From an uncultured Gammaproteobacteria bacterium (lineage in GTDB: Bacteria; Pseudomonadota; Gammaproteobacteria; Xanthomonadales; Xanthomonadaceae): 25,069 bases of DNA. A model generated the notes under the pieces. It was not told where the DNA came from. It worked only from the letters and a program-made list of their open reading frames with translations, and searched no databases. The position numbers and the translations under genes were made by a program. The stretch lies in assembly GCA_946885735.1 (NCBI GenBank), contig CAMPGW010000039.1, positions 1-25,069 of the forward strand, written 5' to 3'. Numbering within the stretch: the stretch's first letter is position 1; every line of letters starts with the position of its first letter. Positions 7,934 through 15,254 of the stretch are shown here, in pieces.

Positions 7934-8303
7934 GCGTTTTCGCCGGCGCGCCCTGCGCGTCGATGCGCTTCAGCTGGGCGCGGAAATAGTCCGCCGACGC
8001 CTGTTCACGCCCATCGGCGAAGCGGATCCGGTACGGCCGGCCGGTGATCGAACTGCCGGTCGCGAGGTAGCGGATGAAGTCCTCGGCGGTGCGCACGCGC
8101 TTGCCGGCGTTCTTCCATTTCAGGCGCAGGTGCGAGGCTGCTTCGCTGGCGGAATGCGCCTTGCCGTTTCGCAGGAAACGCGCATCGCCGAGCTCATCCA
8201 GGGATGCGATCAGCGCCTCGATTCGCGCGGCCTCGCGCGGCGGCGTCGCGGCCTGCACCGGCGCCAGCCACAGCCAGGCAAGCAGGATCAGGACTACGCG
8301 CAT
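7902..8303 (-). CDS. DUF5329 family secreted protein
   Basis: A 133-residue exported protein of unknown function. It starts with a signal peptide (MRVVLILLAWLWLAPVQAA). The body IEALIASLDELGDARFLRNG, then HSASEAASHLRLKWKNAGKR, AEDFIRYLATGSS and GRPYRIRFADG, matches the small periplasmic DUF5329 family as I remember it. The start is fixed by a strong GAGGAG ribosome site, which overlaps the stop codon of the upstream permease gene (TGAGGAG) 10 bp before the ATG, so the two are an operon and probably translationally coupled. A longer frame exists upstream but lacks a signal peptide at its start. Confidence 0.85.
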   Translation of the reverse strand: MRVVLILLAWLWLAPVQAATPPREAARIEALIASLDELGDARFLRNGKAHSASEAASHLRLKWKNAGKRVRTAEDFIRYLATGSSITGRPYRIRFADGREQASADYFRAQLKRIDAQGAPAKTLSPAPASSPG

Positions 8304-8313
8304 GCTGGGCTCC

Positions 8314-9651
8314 TCAGTCGGGGCGGGACGGATCGGCCGCGTCGGGCAGCTTGGCCTGCTCCCGCACCACACGCCATGCACCGAAGGTCATGAGCGCCGC
8401 AACCGCCACGCCCCCGATGAAAACCGCCTGCGTGCCCAGCATCAACAGGCCCTTGTGAACCCAGGCAAAACCCAGGTCGCTGCCGCGGTAGACCACCGTA
8501 TCGATCGCCGCCTTGGCCTTGTAGCGCGACTGCCGGTCCACGCGGGTGTAGATGGTCTCGCGCGCCGGCTTGCCGAGCGAGAACTCGCCGGCGCGGGTGG
8601 CGATCTGCACCATCGCGACGAACAGCGGCAGCGGCGAGGCCGACAGCAGCGCGAAGCCGGCCAGGATCGCGAAGGCCGGGATCATCAGCGCCGGCCCGAC
8701 GCCATAGCGGGTCAGGATCCGTCGCGTCAGCAGCACCTGGATCGCCAGCGTCAGCCAGTTGATCCACAGGTCGAGGCTGGAATAGAAGCGGGTCCGGAAA
8801 GCATCCTCCACCACCAGCTTGGCGATCTCGCGCTGCTGGTTGTACAGCAAGGTGCCGACGCCGACGCCGAAGAACATCAGCATCGCCAGCGCCCGCAGCA
8901 GTGGATCGCGCGCGACCAGGCGCAGTCCTTCGAGCACGCTGCCGCCCATCGCCTCGTCGAGGTTGCGGCCGCGCAGTTGTTCTGTGCGGCGCGCGTGTTC
9001 GCCGAGCTTGACGATGCACACCAGGCACAGCGCCAGGAAGGCCACCGACACCAGCATCATGTTCGCCACGCCCAGATCCACCACCAGCGTGCGCGTCAGC
9101 CACGGACCCGTCAGCCCGCCGAGCGTGCCACCGGCGCCGATGTAGCCGTACACCGTGCGCGCCTCGACGTCGCTGAATACGTCGGCCATGAAGCTCCAGA
9201 ACACCGACACCGCGAAGAGGTTGAACACCGCCACCCAGATGAAGAACACCGCCCCGCGCCCCGGCGTCTCCTGGTGGAAGGCCACGTAGAAACCGAGCAG
9301 GCAGGCGATGAAAGCCAGGTACACCGCCGGCAGGAACACGCGCCGCGGAAAACGGCTTACCAGCCAGCCGTAGACCGGTTGCAGCACGAGCATGCCGATG
9401 AAGGTGCCGGTGAACAGGGCCTGCAAGGTGAAGTCGCCGATGGCGATGCCGCGTGCGGCGAACCAGGCGATGGTGGCCGGCGAGAACACCGCCTCCACGT
9501 CGGCCGCCGCGCCCATCGCGTCGCGCACCGGGCGCAGCACGTAGTACCCGCTCAGCAGGCAGAAGAAATACAGGAAGGCCCAGCGCAATGCGGTGTGCCG
9601 GCGATCGAGTTCCAGGGCGGACCGGACCCATCGTTGTGCGCTCTCGATCAC
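8314..9651 (-). CDS. MFS-fold permease related to Npt1/Tlc nucleotide transporters
   Basis: A 445-residue inner-membrane protein with about 12 hydrophobic segments. The first segment, TALRWAFLYFFCLLSGYYVL followed by RPVRDAMG, resembles the opening helix of the NTP/NDP exchange transporter family (COG3202). Free-living proteobacteria carry many such proteins of unknown substrate. ATP/ADP exchange should not be assumed. I chose the GTG at 9651 because it has GCAGGA nine bases upstream and a TATGGT -10 (9686-9681) 30 bp upstream. The ATG at 9726 lies upstream of that -10 and adds an Arg-rich stretch before the first helix. It is followed by the DUF5329 gene in the same operon and is divergent from the GMC gene. 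Confidence 0.78.
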   Translation of the reverse strand: MIESAQRWVRSALELDRRHTALRWAFLYFFCLLSGYYVLRPVRDAMGAAADVEAVFSPATIAWFAARGIAIGDFTLQALFTGTFIGMLVLQPVYGWLVSRFPRRVFLPAVYLAFIACLLGFYVAFHQETPGRGAVFFIWVAVFNLFAVSVFWSFMADVFSDVEARTVYGYIGAGGTLGGLTGPWLTRTLVVDLGVANMMLVSVAFLALCLVCIVKLGEHARRTEQLRGRNLDEAMGGSVLEGLRLVARDPLLRALAMLMFFGVGVGTLLYNQQREIAKLVVEDAFRTRFYSSLDLWINWLTLAIQVLLTRRILTRYGVGPALMIPAFAILAGFALLSASPLPLFVAMVQIATRAGEFSLGKPARETIYTRVDRQSRYKAKAAIDTVVYRGSDLGFAWVHKGLLMLGTQAVFIGGVAVAALMTFGAWRVVREQAKLPDAADPSRPD

Positions 9652-9680
9652 GTTCCGCGGTCCTGCAAAGCCGACGGCGC

Positions 9681-9686
9681 ACCATA
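9681..9686 (-). promoter_or_regulatory. Candidate -10 element for the permease-DUF5329 operon
   Basis: TATGGT (9686-9681, minus strand) would start transcription near 9674, giving a leader of about 23 nt with the GCAGGA site before the GTG at 9651. The -35 region is weak. This position is the main reason for not using the upstream ATG at 9726. Confidence 0.35.
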
Positions 9687-9732
9687 ATCGAAAGCCCCGC
9701 CGGGCTCCAGCGGTCGCGCCGAGCACTTGCTC

Positions 9733-9738
9733 TAGACT
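9733..9738 (+). promoter_or_regulatory. Candidate -10 element for the GMC oxidoreductase gene
   Basis: TAGACT at 9733-9738 would start transcription near 9745, leaving a 35-nt leader that includes GAAGAAGG eight bases before the GTG start at 9780. The same hexamer precedes the response-regulator gene. No recognisable -35 is present. Confidence 0.35.
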
Positions 9739-9779
9739 GCGGGCCTAGCCTCGCTGGGTAATCGAAGAAGGCCGCCTGG

Positions 9780-11372
9780 GTGTACGACTACATCATCGTG
9801 GGAGCCGGTTCCGCCGGCTGCGTACTCGCCAACCGCCTGAGCGAGGATCCGGCGGTGCGCGTGCTGTTGCTGGAAGCCGGCCCGCGCGACTGGCATCCCT
9901 TCGTGCACATGCCCGCGGGCCTGGCCAAGCTGGTCGGCCAGAAGGGCGTGAACTGGGACTACAACACGCAGCCCGAGCCCGCGCTCGGCGGCCGCCGCCT
10001 GTGGTGGCCGCGCGGCCGCGTGCTCGGCGGTTCGAGCTCGATCAATGCGATGTGCTACGTCCGCGGCAATCCCGCCGACTACGACGAGTGGGACGATCTC
10101 GGCGCGCGCGGCTGGCAATGGGACAACGTGCTGCCCTACTTCAAGCGCTCGGAAGGCAACGAACGCGGGGCCAGTGCGCTGCACGGCGGCAACGGCCCGC
10201 TGGGCGTGGCCGACCCGCGCCACCAGAACCCGCTCTCGTCGGTGTTCATCGAGGCCGCGCACCAGGCCGGCATGCCGCTGACGCAGGACTTCAACGGCGA
10301 GCTGCAGGAAGGCGTGGGCTGGTACCAGATTACTACCCGGGGTGGGGCCCGCAGTTCTTCGGCCGAGGCCTACCTCAAGCCGGCGCGCAAGCGTCCGAAC
10401 CTGAAGGTCATCACCGGGGCGGTCGCGACACGGATCCTGTTCGAAGGCGATCGTGCGAGCGGCGTGGCGTATACGGTTGGCGGCAAGTTCTTCGCCGAAG
10501 GCGCGGCGCGCGAGGTGCTGCTGAGCGGCGGCGCGTTGAACTCGCCGCAATTGCTGATGCTCTCGGGCATCGGCCCGGCGGAGGAACTGCGCGCGCACGG
10601 CATCGAGCTGCGCGTGGACCTGCCGGGCGTCGGCGCCAACCTGCAGGACCACCTCGACGTCTGCACCATGCAGCGCTGCACCCAGCCCGTCACCTACGAC
10701 AAGACCAACGATGCGCTGATCGCGCTGCAGTACTACCTGATGAAGAAGGGCGCGGGCACCAGCAACATCGCCGAGACCGGCGGCTTCCTGCGCTCGGAGC
10801 TGGCCGAGGACGCGCGCCCGGACATCCAGTTCCATTTCGTGCCCGCGCAGCTCGACGACCACGGGCGCAACCGCCTGCCGGGCTTCGGCTACACGCTGCA
10901 CGCCTGCTACCTGCGTCCACGCAGCCGCGGCCGCCTGCGCCTGGCCAGCAACAACCCGAATGACAAGGTGCTGATCGAGCCCGGCTACCTGGGCGACGCC
11001 GAGGGCCGCGACTTGCGGATGATGCTCGAGTGCGTGCGGCTGTCGCGGCGTATCTTCGCGCAGCCGGCCTTCGCACCGTTTCGCGGCGAGGAGATCTTCC
11101 CGGGCGAGAAGGTGCAGGACGAGGCCGAACTGGTGGACTTCATCCGCCGCAAGGCCGAATCCATCTACCACCCGGTCGGGACCTGCCGGATGGGCGCGGC
11201 CGAGGATCCGATGGCGGTGGTGGATCCGGAGCTGCGGGTGCGCGGAGTGCGTGGATTGCGCGTCGTGGATGCTTCGGTCATGCCGAAGCTGATCGGTGGC
11301 AACACGAATGCGCCGACGATGATGATCGCGGAGCGCGCTTCGGATCTGATTCGAGGGATGCCTCAGCTTTAG
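9780..11372 (+). CDS. GMC-family FAD oxidoreductase (choline/alcohol dehydrogenase-like)
   Basis: A 530-residue flavoprotein oxidising an alcohol. The N-terminal FAD-binding motif is YIIVGAGSAGCVLANRL, with GAGSAG at 8-13 and E32 (LLLEAG) for the ribose. GMC signature 1 is PRGRVLGGSSSINAMCYVRG at 77-96, and signature 2 is GGALNSPQLLMLSGIG at 250-265. The active-site pair is His464 (YHPVGTCRMG) and Asn510 (GGNTNAP). Length fits the BetA/AlkJ group. Choline is only one option, as medium-chain or aromatic alcohols are equally possible. There is no betaine-aldehyde dehydrogenase or BetI next door. The start is GTG, supported by GAAGAAGG upstream. The gene is alone on its strand and is followed by the first large hairpin repeat. 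Confidence 0.93.
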   Translation: MYDYIIVGAGSAGCVLANRLSEDPAVRVLLLEAGPRDWHPFVHMPAGLAKLVGQKGVNWDYNTQPEPALGGRRLWWPRGRVLGGSSSINAMCYVRGNPADYDEWDDLGARGWQWDNVLPYFKRSEGNERGASALHGGNGPLGVADPRHQNPLSSVFIEAAHQAGMPLTQDFNGELQEGVGWYQITTRGGARSSSAEAYLKPARKRPNLKVITGAVATRILFEGDRASGVAYTVGGKFFAEGAAREVLLSGGALNSPQLLMLSGIGPAEELRAHGIELRVDLPGVGANLQDHLDVCTMQRCTQPVTYDKTNDALIALQYYLMKKGAGTSNIAETGGFLRSELAEDARPDIQFHFVPAQLDDHGRNRLPGFGYTLHACYLRPRSRGRLRLASNNPNDKVLIEPGYLGDAEGRDLRMMLECVRLSRRIFAQPAFAPFRGEEIFPGEKVQDEAELVDFIRRKAESIYHPVGTCRMGAAEDPMAVVDPELRVRGVRGLRVVDASVMPKLIGGNTNAPTMMIAERASDLIRGMPQL

Positions 11373-11402
11373 TGTCATGGGCTGGGGCGCTTCGGCCCCT
11401 GC

Positions 11403-11502
11403 GGGAAGGGGTATCGCTCGCCCCCAGTCTATGAGCGACTCCTGTCCAATAACTGGGGTCCGGCTGGCCATCCATGGCCAACCTCGATCGATACCCCTTC
11501 CC
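11403..11502. repeat. Hairpin unit A-left
   Basis: Bounded by the perfect 14-bp inverted arms GGGAAGGGGTATCG (11403-11416) and CGATACCCCTTCCC (11489-11502). The core shares with the other three units the strings CCTGTCCAATA and TGGCCATCC, but this copy has drifted (CCCCCAGTCTATGAGCGACT against CCCCCACTCTATGGGCGACA in B-left). Confidence 0.8.
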
Positions 11503-11673
11503 TCCGGTGCCTACGGCTGTGCCGTGGCACGAGTGTTGCGCCGCAGGAGCTGACGCACTCCAACTGTTTGGGTGGATAGAAGCGGTTTGCGGTGGGAGCG
11601 TTGGGCCTCGGCGCGCGTCGCTTCGGTCGAAGACCGGGCTTGCGCTGTTTCCCGCGCCGGGGCGTGAGGGTGT

Positions 11674-11782
11674 CGGGGGAAGGGGGACGCGGAGAAGGCT
11701 GGCCAGGGATGGCCAGCCGGTCCCCACTTATTGGACAGGATGTCGCCCATAGAGTGGGGAGCGTAGCGTCCCCCTTCCCCCG
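11674..11782. repeat. Hairpin unit A-right (inverted relative to A-left)
   Basis: Bounded by CGGGGGAAGGGGGACGC (11674-11690) and its exact complement GCGTCCCCCTTCCCCCG (11766-11782). Inside are GGCTGGCCA and TGGCCAGCC around GGGA, a 9-bp stem with a 4-nt loop, then CCCCACT...AGTGGGG, read on the opposite strand to the left unit. It is almost identical to B-right. Confidence 0.85.
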
Positions 11783-11805
11783 GCGCCGTCATGCCACGGC
11801 CCCGA

Positions 11806-13650
11806 CTACTGCGGCAAGCGCAGGTCCTCGACGCGAAGCGGCGCAACGCCGGTCGCGCTCACGGAACGCAGCACCGGTGTGATCACCTCATCGGTCGGCG
11901 CGGGTGCGCCGTCGGCGAGGTGCGCCCACATCGCGTCGAGGCCGCGATAGGCGTAGGGCAGCATCGGGACATAGCGCGCGGCCAGGGGCGGCAGGCCGAG
12001 GAAGGCGTCGAAGTGCTGGGCGTGGCCGATGCGCCAGTAGGCGACGTCGCGGCCCGCGGCCTTCGCCCAGCCTGCGTAGGCGCCGCCGCTGAAGGCTTCC
12101 GGTACCAGGCCGTCGTCGGCGCCGTGCATCACCAGCACCGGCAGGTCCGCACGAGGCAGGGTGGCGCGGGTCGCCGCCACGCCTTCGCGCACGCGCTGCG
12201 CCAGCGCGTCATCGGCTTGCTGCAAGGCGCGCAGGCACTGCAGGCCGGCGAACGTCGGATCGGCGCCAATCGCGCCGGGGTCGACCAGGCCGACGCCGGC
12301 GCCGGGCGGAATTCCGGACGCGTCCGACCACCAGGCGCGCACTTCGGTCGGCGTCGGCTCGCGTGCCTGTCCGTTCGCGTCGAGGGCGTGGAAACGGAAA
12401 CCGCAGGGCATCTGCGTCGGGCCGGTGCGCGCATACGACGAGGCGTAGGTCACCGCGACCGCGCGCCACAGGTCGAAGGCCGTGCTGAGTGCGCCGGCCG
12501 CGATGGCCTCGTCGTTCCAGCCCTGCGCCAGCAAGTGCACGCGGGCAAGCTCTTCCGGTGCCTGCGTGGCCGTCGCCGGCAGCATGCCGGCCGATTGCAG
12601 CGAAGCGCAGCGCGCCGCGCCGAGGGGCGACCTGGCGCCGCCCGGCCGCGCCAGCGCCACCGAATCGAACGCAGCGGCGTTCAGCGCGCAGGGCTGCCAG
12701 AGCGCAGCTTCGGTCACGTAATCGTAGAGCGAGCGGCCACCCTCGCCCGCCAGCACGTTGGGCGAGATCGACACCACGCCGTCGAGCAGGCTATCCCTGC
12801 TCTCGGCGGCGCGCAGCACCGCGCCACCGCCGTTGGACACGCCGACGGCGATGACCCGCGTATTCGCGGCAGTGAACGGCGCCTGCGCCGGGAGCGCCTC
12901 GGCAAGCACCTGCAAGGCGAACTGCGCCGCCTGGTCGACGTGCCGCCCCCAGTCGGCCTCCGGGTTGTCACCGGAGTGCGCATGCTTGGTGGCGATGGGC
13001 GTAGGCGTAATGCCTGCCATGGCCGGCGCCTCGAACTCCACCGCCTCGTCCGCCACGGCGCGGGTGCCGTCCAGGCGCACGCCGGCATCGCCGGCGACGT
13101 AGCCCGTGCCCGCGCCCTTGTCGGTATAGGCCACCGCGCAACCGCTGGGCAATCCCCAACTACCGGCCAACGCGATCGCGCCGTACACGCCGCGCGAACC
13201 GGATGCCGCGGCCACGACCACGCAGCGCTTCGCGGCGTCGAAATCGTCCGGCAACTGCACCAGCACGCGGTGTGGCTGGCGGCCACCGGGCACGCGCGCG
13301 AAGGCATGGAACTCGCGCCCCGCGACCGGTGCGAGGCTGCCGTAGGCCTCGCCGAAACCACCACCCGGCGCGAGGTCGGCGATGCCGCGCCAGTTCGACC
13401 AGATTGCGCGCCGCCGCAACTCGGCGGCCGTGGGCGCGAGGGGATCGGCGAAGGCCGGCGGCAGCGGACTGCGCAATCCGGGGGCGCCGAGCCCGGCGGT
13501 GAGCAGGTCGTCGTCGCCCGCGTGGCGGCTCTCGATGAAGGCCAGGTCGGTAGCCGCCGGGCCGGCGACGGTCGTCTCCAGACCGGCGCAGGCACCCAGG
13601 GCAAGGGCCGCCGCGAGCGGCAGCAAGGTCAGCGGTCGAAAAGCGTCCAT
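11806..13650 (-). CDS. D-(-)-3-hydroxybutyrate oligomer hydrolase, predicted lipoprotein
   Basis: Cleaves oligomers of 3-hydroxybutyrate, the products of PHB depolymerases, to the monomer. The 614-residue protein fits the 3HBOH family (PF10605), somewhat shorter than the roughly 690-residue betaproteobacterial forms. Residues 1-21 are a lipoprotein signal with lipobox LGAC (Cys21). Ala22-Gly23 lacks the Asp+2 inner-membrane signal, so an outer-membrane location is likely. The nucleophile elbow is GVSNGGGAVLRAAE (Ser272). HGADDGLVPE and GHAQHFDAFLG toward the C-terminus supply candidate Asp and His. Other family-like stretches are AIWSNWRGIADLAPGGGFG near 82-100 and YTDKGAGTGY near 175. It is divergent from bdhA across 110 bp. 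A TATGGT hexamer ends 6 nt before the ATG with no Shine-Dalgarno, suggesting a leaderless transcript. Confidence 0.92.
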   Translation of the reverse strand: MDAFRPLTLLPLAAALALGACAGLETTVAGPAATDLAFIESRHAGDDDLLTAGLGAPGLRSPLPPAFADPLAPTAAELRRRAIWSNWRGIADLAPGGGFGEAYGSLAPVAGREFHAFARVPGGRQPHRVLVQLPDDFDAAKRCVVVAAASGSRGVYGAIALAGSWGLPSGCAVAYTDKGAGTGYVAGDAGVRLDGTRAVADEAVEFEAPAMAGITPTPIATKHAHSGDNPEADWGRHVDQAAQFALQVLAEALPAQAPFTAANTRVIAVGVSNGGGAVLRAAESRDSLLDGVVSISPNVLAGEGGRSLYDYVTEAALWQPCALNAAAFDSVALARPGGARSPLGAARCASLQSAGMLPATATQAPEELARVHLLAQGWNDEAIAAGALSTAFDLWRAVAVTYASSYARTGPTQMPCGFRFHALDANGQAREPTPTEVRAWWSDASGIPPGAGVGLVDPGAIGADPTFAGLQCLRALQQADDALAQRVREGVAATRATLPRADLPVLVMHGADDGLVPEAFSGGAYAGWAKAAGRDVAYWRIGHAQHFDAFLGLPPLAARYVPMLPYAYRGLDAMWAHLADGAPAPTDEVITPVLRSVSATGVAPLRVEDLRLPQ

Positions 13651-13656
13651 CGCCGC

Positions 13657-13662
13657 ACCATA
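13657..13662 (-). promoter_or_regulatory. Candidate -10 element of the oligomer hydrolase gene (leaderless)
   Basis: TATGGT (13662-13657, minus strand) ends 6 nt before the ATG at 13650, so transcription would start on the start codon. The shared GTAC dyad at 13686-13699 lies just upstream of where a -35 would be. The dyad centre is 30.5 bp from the first base of this hexamer. Confidence 0.4.
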
Positions 13663-13685
13663 GCAACGCGCGCGCGTGTCGGCAT

Positions 13686-13699
13686 CGTACTTTGGTACG
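13686..13699. promoter_or_regulatory. GTAC-N4-GTAC dyad in the hydrolase/bdhA intergenic region (candidate regulator site)
   Basis: CGTAC-TTTG-GTACG is an inverted repeat in the 110-bp gap between the divergent oligomer hydrolase and bdhA. With one flanking base each side it matches the dyad at 21047-21060 in 12 of 16 positions, including part of the spacer. NarL/LuxR-type response regulators often bind TAC-containing inverted half-sites, and one is encoded next to bdhA. Binding is inferred. Confidence 0.6.
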
Positions 13700-13743
13700 G
13701 GTCCGCGGGGGCCGGCGCGCTGTTACCGTGCCCGTCCATCCCG

Positions 13744-13758
13744 ACGGTCGGAGACCGT
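13744..13758 (+). promoter_or_regulatory. bdhA: Hairpin holding the bdhA ribosome-binding site
   Basis: ACGGTC-GGA-GACCGT is a perfect 6-bp stem with a 3-nt loop ending two bases before the bdhA ATG. The only Shine-Dalgarno (GGAG, 13750-13753) is formed by the loop and first stem base. In RNA this would partly hide the ribosome site. It could alternatively be a DNA dyad. Confidence 0.45.
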
Positions 13759-13760
13759 GC

Positions 13761-14570
13761 ATGAGCGACCGCTTCCTGGAAGGCCGCAACGCGCTGGTTA
13801 CCGGCGCCACCTCCGGCATCGGCCTGGCGATCGCCGAAGCGCTCGCGGCCGCCGGCGCCCGCGTCGGCATCTGCGGACTCGGCGATGTCGCGCAGGTCGA
13901 GGCGGCGCGACAGGCCGTGCTCGCCGCCGGCGCGCCCGAGGCGCGCCACTTCGCCGCCGACCTGCGCGATCCCGCCGCCATCGAGACCATGATGGCCGAA
14001 TGCGCCAGCTGGGCCCCGCCGCAGGTGCTGGTCAACTGCGCCGGCGTGCAACGCACCGCGCCGATCGTGGACATGCCCGCCAGCGCCTGGGACGACATCC
14101 TGGCGATCAACCTCAGCGCCGCCTTCCACACCATGCGCCTCGCACTGCCGGCGATGGTCACGGGCGGCTTCGGCCGCGTCGTCAACGTCGCCTCGGTGCA
14201 CGGCCTGGTCGCCTCGGTGCAGAAGTCGCCGTACGTGGCGAGCAAGTTCGGCCTGGTCGGCTTGAGCAAGGTCGCTGCGCTGGAAGTGGCCGGCGCGGGC
14301 TCGCGCGCCAGTGGCGGCGTCACCGTCAACTGCATCTGCCCGGGCTGGGTGGAGACGCCCCTGATCGAGCCGCAGATCGCGGCGCGCCAGCAGGCCGTCG
14401 GCGGCGAACGCGACGCCGGCGTGCGCGCGCTGCTGGCGGAGAAGCAGCCGAGTGGGCGCATGTCGCTGCCTGCGGAGATCGCCGACATGGTGGTATGGCT
14501 ATGCCGGCCGCAGGCACACAACCTGACGGGCGCAGCGCTGCCGGTGGACGGCGGCTGGACCGCGCAATAA
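13761..14570 (+). CDS. bdhA: D-3-hydroxybutyrate dehydrogenase (SDR family)
   Basis: Oxidises D-3-hydroxybutyrate to acetoacetate with NAD+. The 269-residue product is a classical short-chain dehydrogenase: TGATSGIG at 14-21, NCAG at 92-95, Asn117, Ser145, Tyr158 and Lys162 (YVASK). The substrate-carboxylate and lid residues known from the Pseudomonas fragi enzyme structure (Gln94, His144, Lys152, Trp187, Gln196, Trp257 there) appear as Gln97, His147, Lys155, Trp196, Gln205 and Trp266. The constant offset of 3, rising to 9, reflects a small insertion near 178-186 (AGSRASGG). The C-terminus GGWTAQ is also typical. This makes the substrate call unusually firm. It is divergent from the 3HB-oligomer hydrolase that makes its substrate, and the response-regulator gene follows 15 bp later. 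The ATG at 13761 has GGAG eight bases upstream, inside a hairpin. Confidence 0.95.
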   Translation: MSDRFLEGRNALVTGATSGIGLAIAEALAAAGARVGICGLGDVAQVEAARQAVLAAGAPEARHFAADLRDPAAIETMMAECASWAPPQVLVNCAGVQRTAPIVDMPASAWDDILAINLSAAFHTMRLALPAMVTGGFGRVVNVASVHGLVASVQKSPYVASKFGLVGLSKVAALEVAGAGSRASGGVTVNCICPGWVETPLIEPQIAARQQAVGGERDAGVRALLAEKQPSGRMSLPAEIADMVVWLCRPQAHNLTGAALPVDGGWTAQ

Positions 14571-14573
14571 GGC

Positions 14574-14579
14574 TAGACT
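14574..14579 (+). promoter_or_regulatory. Candidate -10 of the response-regulator gene (leaderless)
   Basis: TAGACT ends 6 nt before the ATG at 14586, so a transcript from it would begin on the start codon. No Shine-Dalgarno is present in the 15-bp gap after bdhA. A -35 is not evident in the upstream bdhA coding sequence. The gene could also be cotranscribed with bdhA. Confidence 0.4.
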
Positions 14580-14585
14580 CCCTGC

Positions 14586-15254
14586 ATGACGCGCCTGCTG
14601 ATCGCCGACGACCACCCGCTCTACCGGCTGGCGCTGACCCAGGCCGTGCGCGGCATCCTGCCGGACGCGCGCATCGACGAGGCCAGCGACCTGGCGGAAA
14701 CGCGCGCGGCGCTGGCCGCGCATCCGGACACCGACCTGGTGCTGCTCGACCTGCACATGCCGGGCAGCCACGGCCTGGTGGGCCTGGCCTCGCTACGGGC
14801 GGAACATCCCGGCGTCGCCGTGGTGATGATCTCCGCCCACGACGACCCGCAGACGATCCGCCGCGCCCTCGCCTACGGCGCCACCGGCTACCTCACCAAG
14901 CGCGCCGACCTGCAGGACCTGCAGGCCGGCCTGCGCGCGGTGCTCGAGTGCGAGGAGTGGCTGCCGCCGGCCTTGCGCGAATCGGTCGGCGCGACGCCGA
15001 CGGCCGCCGGCGATCGCGAACTGGCCGCGCGCCTGGCCACGCTCAGCCCGCAGCAGTTCAAGGTGCTCACCCGCGTGGCCGACGGCCGCCTCAACAAGCA
15101 GATCGCCGATGAGCTCGGCATCCAGGAACGCACGGTCAAGGCGCACATGAGCGCGATCTTCGAGAAGCTCGGCGTCGGCAACCGCACCCAGGCCGGCGTG
15201 CTGCTGCGCACGCTGGCCTTGTCCGATCCCAGCCGCGGCGTCGGCGCCGCCTAG
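14586..15254 (+). CDS. NarL/LuxR-type response regulator (CrbR-like)
   Basis: A 222-residue two-component regulator. The receiver domain is about residues 1-120 with acidic pair Asp8-Asp9, phospho-acceptor Asp55 (LVLLDLHMPG), Ser83 (VVMISAHDD) and Lys105 (GYLTKRA). The LuxR-type helix-turn-helix is at about 152-209 (LSPQQFKVLTRVADGRLNKQ, then IADELGIQERTVKAHMSAIF). This domain type pairs with SSS-fused kinases in the CrbS/CrbR acetate-switch system of Vibrio and Pseudomonas. Here the partner kinase gene converges on it, and the two stops share the tetranucleotide CTAG at 15251-15254. The neighbours suggest it activates the 3HB genes through the GTAC dyads, which is inference. It lies 15 bp after bdhA with no Shine-Dalgarno but a TAGACT -10 directly before the ATG. 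Confidence 0.93.
   Translation: MTRLLIADDHPLYRLALTQAVRGILPDARIDEASDLAETRAALAAHPDTDLVLLDLHMPGSHGLVGLASLRAEHPGVAVVMISAHDDPQTIRRALAYGATGYLTKRADLQDLQAGLRAVLECEEWLPPALRESVGATPTAAGDRELAARLATLSPQQFKVLTRVADGRLNKQIADELGIQERTVKAHMSAIFEKLGVGNRTQAGVLLRTLALSDPSRGVGAA

Larger units (their letters stand above)
11381..11805. repeat. Large paired-hairpin repeat, copy A (fills the 433-bp gap after the GMC gene)
   Basis: This 425-bp element has a near-identical partner at 22534-22923. Its first 135 bp or so and last 160 bp match the partner closely; the middle, about 11525-11655, does not. The two conserved ends are themselves inverted copies of one unit, each folding on itself. The element begins 9 bp after the GMC stop codon and ends at the TAG stop of the opposing hydrolase gene. 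There is no transposase, no clear target duplication and no convincing ORF, as the small frames through it are shadows. A role as a bidirectional transcription end or a mobile non-coding repeat is inferred. Confidence 0.85.

Noticed and set aside
8314..9651. Calling the permease an ATP/ADP translocase
   Set aside because: Only the first helix motif clearly recalls that family; substrate residues cannot be checked by eye and the organism does not look like an intracellular parasite.
8074..9687. Plus-strand open frame of 537 codons opposite the permease
   Set aside because: Composition of an antisense shadow (His/Gln/Arg-rich); the minus strand has a clear multi-pass membrane protein.
9652..9726. 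Upstream ATG (9726) for the permease
   Set aside because: It lies upstream of the best -10 (9686-9681) and adds an Arg-rich segment, while the GTG at 9651 has GCAGGA at normal distance.
9780..11372. Calling the GMC gene betA (choline dehydrogenase)
   Set aside because: Family-level signatures are clear, but no betaine-aldehyde dehydrogenase, BetI or choline transporter is adjacent, so the substrate is left open.
11381..11805. CRISPR array or insertion sequence in the gene-free gap
   Set aside because: No short regular repeat-spacer pattern, no cas gene, no transposase frame and no clear target duplication; the structure is two large inverted hairpin units.
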